A stretch of DNA of 32,272 nt from Gallionellales bacterium RIFCSPLOWO2_02_FULL_57_47. GTDB taxonomy: Bacteria > Pseudomonadota > Gammaproteobacteria > Burkholderiales > Gallionellaceae. The position numbers were made by a program, and so were the translations under genes. This document shows, in pieces, positions 31,242-32,272 of the stretch; position 1 is the first letter of the stretch; the number at the start of each line of letters is the position of its first letter. Under the pieces are notes generated by a model that did not search any database, was not told where the DNA came from, and saw nothing but the letters and a program-made list of their open reading frames with translations. The stretch is from positions 8,340-40,611 of the forward strand of contig MGWZ01000010.1 in the NCBI GenBank assembly GCA_001801175.1. Reading direction: 5' to 3'.

Positions 31242-31637
31242 TCAGCGCGCGACGAGTGCTTTTAACGCAAGCAGGTCGCGCTCAACCCATTCCGCATCTG
31301 CCGCGAATTTTACATCAGTCATCCCCGCCTGCCGAAACAACGTGAGCAACACCTCGGCACCGTCGCCATTCTGGATGATTCTCAGCGGCACGTAGATCTC
31401 CGGGGCGTTACCCGCATAGACATAGTGATCCATGACGCCAAACGCATTGTGGCCCGTGAACCTTATCCTGACCGACCCTTCAGGGCCTTCGGCCTTCCAT
31501 AACTCTCCATCCCTGGTAAGCGACGATCTGCTGAGGCCAGAAGCCCATTTTGGAAAGTCTTCGGGCCGCCAAACGGCCTCGTAGACTTCTTTCCAGTTTC
31601 GGTTGATCGAGATGCTGATCGTTCGGGACTCAAGCAT
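31242..31637 (-). CDS. SRPBCC (START-like) family protein
   Basis: A 131-residue protein with the outline of the SRPBCC or polyketide cyclase fold. It starts with a beta strand (TISISINRNW), then a helix with EVYEAVWRPEDFPKWASG, a series of strands (WKAEGPEGSVRIRFTG, FGVMDHYVYA) and a long C-terminal helix (WVERDLLALKALVA). Members bind hydrophobic ligands in a deep pocket; some are enzymes and others carriers. No catalytic residue can be assigned. AGGAG lies six bases before the ATG, a good start. It lies between the repeat element and the small coiled-coil gene, all on the minus strand. Family call is moderately sure, function unknown. Confidence 0.75.
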   Translation of the reverse strand: MLESRTISISINRNWKEVYEAVWRPEDFPKWASGLSRSSLTRDGELWKAEGPEGSVRIRFTGHNAFGVMDHYVYAGNAPEIYVPLRIIQNGDGAEVLLTLFRQAGMTDVKFAADAEWVERDLLALKALVAR

Positions 31638-31688
31638 TGCGGTCTCCTGTCGATGGTGATTGATCGTGTCAAGTGAAACTACCGCATG

Positions 31689-31868
31689 TCACATGAATTG
31701 CGTCGCAAGCAGGACAGTCACTATCTGCCACATGGCTGGTCGCGATAGTCTGCACTGATAGTCGAAAGCAATTCGACTCCGGTACTCAAGCACAGCCGAT
31801 GCCACTTGTTCCTCAAGCTCGGCTTGTTCACTTTCCAGGCGGTTAAGTTCTTGTTCTGCGGAAAGCAT
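31689..31868 (-). CDS. Small coiled-coil protein coupled to the HEPN-like gene
   Basis: A 59-residue frame from the ATG at 31868 to the TGA at 31689. The first 34 residues are strongly helical and coiled-coil-like (MLSAEQELNRLESEQAELEE, then QVASAVLEYRSRI). The end, MWQIVTVLLATQFM, is hydrophobic enough for a weak membrane contact. Its ATG shares one base with the TAA of the upstream gene (TAATG), the arrangement expected for translational coupling. It occupies a gap otherwise empty between 31637 and 31868. I do not recognise the family. It could be an accessory or antidote protein for its partner, but that is inference. An unproven small gene, with fair coding signs. Confidence 0.55.
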   Translation of the reverse strand: MLSAEQELNRLESEQAELEEQVASAVLEYRSRIAFDYQCRLSRPAMWQIVTVLLATQFM

Positions 31869-32224
31869 TAATTTTTCCGGTCAACACTTAATTTTCTGAG
31901 TGTTTCTTGTGCGTCAGCATCGCCTTGTTCAGCAGCCTTTTTCAATTCCTCGACGACAAAGCTAATGAGTGTTTGCATTACCTTTATGCACAGCTTGATT
32001 TGATCTTGGAACTTAAGCCATGACGCAACGCCTTTGTTGCCATGAAAAATATTATTCCGATAGCGGTAAACAACAAAGATTGTAAAAAACGCAATCTCAT
32101 CGGCAGAAAGCACCTCGAAGTCTTTCGATAAAATCGCTTTTAGTTTGGGGGATTTTTGCTTCCACATCAAATTACCGTAAAGCTTTTTATGGCTCTTTTG
32201 AAAAACGAATGGATTAAGCGGCAT
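31868..32224 (-). CDS. Hypothetical protein with a HEPN-like R-x4-H motif
   Basis: A 118-residue protein, mostly helical. Residues 54-64 read RYRNNIFHGNK. R56-N57-x3-H61-G is the R-x4-H pattern of HEPN-domain proteins, many of which are RNases of toxin-antitoxin or defence systems. The flanking helices (ADEIAFFTIFVVYRY before, IKLCIKVMQTLISFVVEEL after) suit that fold. The C-terminus (KKAAEQGDADAQETLRKLS) looks like half a Sel1 repeat. The ATG at 32224 lacks a ribosome binding site. The frame continues 15 codons upstream to a TGA at the window edge without another usual start, so the N-terminus may be misjudged or decayed. The DNA here is more AT-rich than the rest, suggesting transfer. The HEPN call is tentative. 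Confidence 0.6.
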   Translation of the reverse strand: MPLNPFVFQKSHKKLYGNLMWKQKSPKLKAILSKDFEVLSADEIAFFTIFVVYRYRNNIFHGNKGVASWLKFQDQIKLCIKVMQTLISFVVEELKKAAEQGDADAQETLRKLSVDRKN

Positions 32225-32272
32225 GAGGGTTGAATCTTTGAAAATTGAGCTTGCCAGCGATGAGAAATATCA

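Overview
The window looks like chromosomal DNA of a GC-rich Gram-negative proteobacterium, most likely a betaproteobacterium. This rests on the TamA/TamB pair, the RND pump with its membrane fusion protein, an MlaF-type ATPase, the gnd-zwf-glk-pgl gene set and several families of short palindromic repeats between genes. Placement near the Nitrosomonadales is an impression only; no rRNA is present to test it.

Layout. pgi stands alone on the plus strand at the left edge (26-1666). A long minus-strand block follows. It holds an MlaF-like ABC ATPase, an RND pump, a membrane fusion protein and a TetR regulator (1812-7645), then a remnant of a second MlaF-like gene (7752-7919). Next is a phosphorelay operon (7916-12642) with two histidine kinases, a single-domain response regulator, a REC-PAS-PAS protein and a response-regulator remnant. 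Carbon-storage and sugar genes follow: glgA, a DUF3417-type glucan phosphorylase, pgl, glk, zwf and gnd (12738-21430). The last genes of this block are tamB and tamA (21642-27418). A second, classical glycogen phosphorylase is on the plus strand (27639-30110). The right edge carries minus-strand accessory genes: a Sel1-repeat protein, an SRPBCC protein, a 59-residue coiled-coil protein and a small protein with a HEPN-like R-x4-H motif.

How the genes fit together. GlgA makes glycogen and the two phosphorylases release glucose-1-phosphate. Glk phosphorylates free glucose. Pgi, Zwf, Pgl and Gnd pass glucose-6-phosphate to glycolysis or to the oxidative pentose phosphate pathway. No glgB, glgC, debranching enzyme or phosphoglucomutase is in the window. 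The phosphorelay genes are joined by five ATGA stop-start overlaps and contain a tandem duplication that left a 23-codon response-regulator stub. The efflux genes have a convincing self-regulated promoter in front of tetR.

Most notable: a 44-bp perfect palindrome inside tamB; the coupled HEPN-like and coiled-coil pair at the right edge; the duplicated, chain-coupled phosphorelay operon; a decayed MlaF copy beside an intact MlaF whose switch-loop histidine is a tyrosine; a repeat element read in frame as the start of pgl; and palindromic operator candidates at tetR and gnd. I see no rRNA, tRNA, CRISPR array, prophage or complete insertion sequence. No gene-free stretch exceeds about 300 bases.
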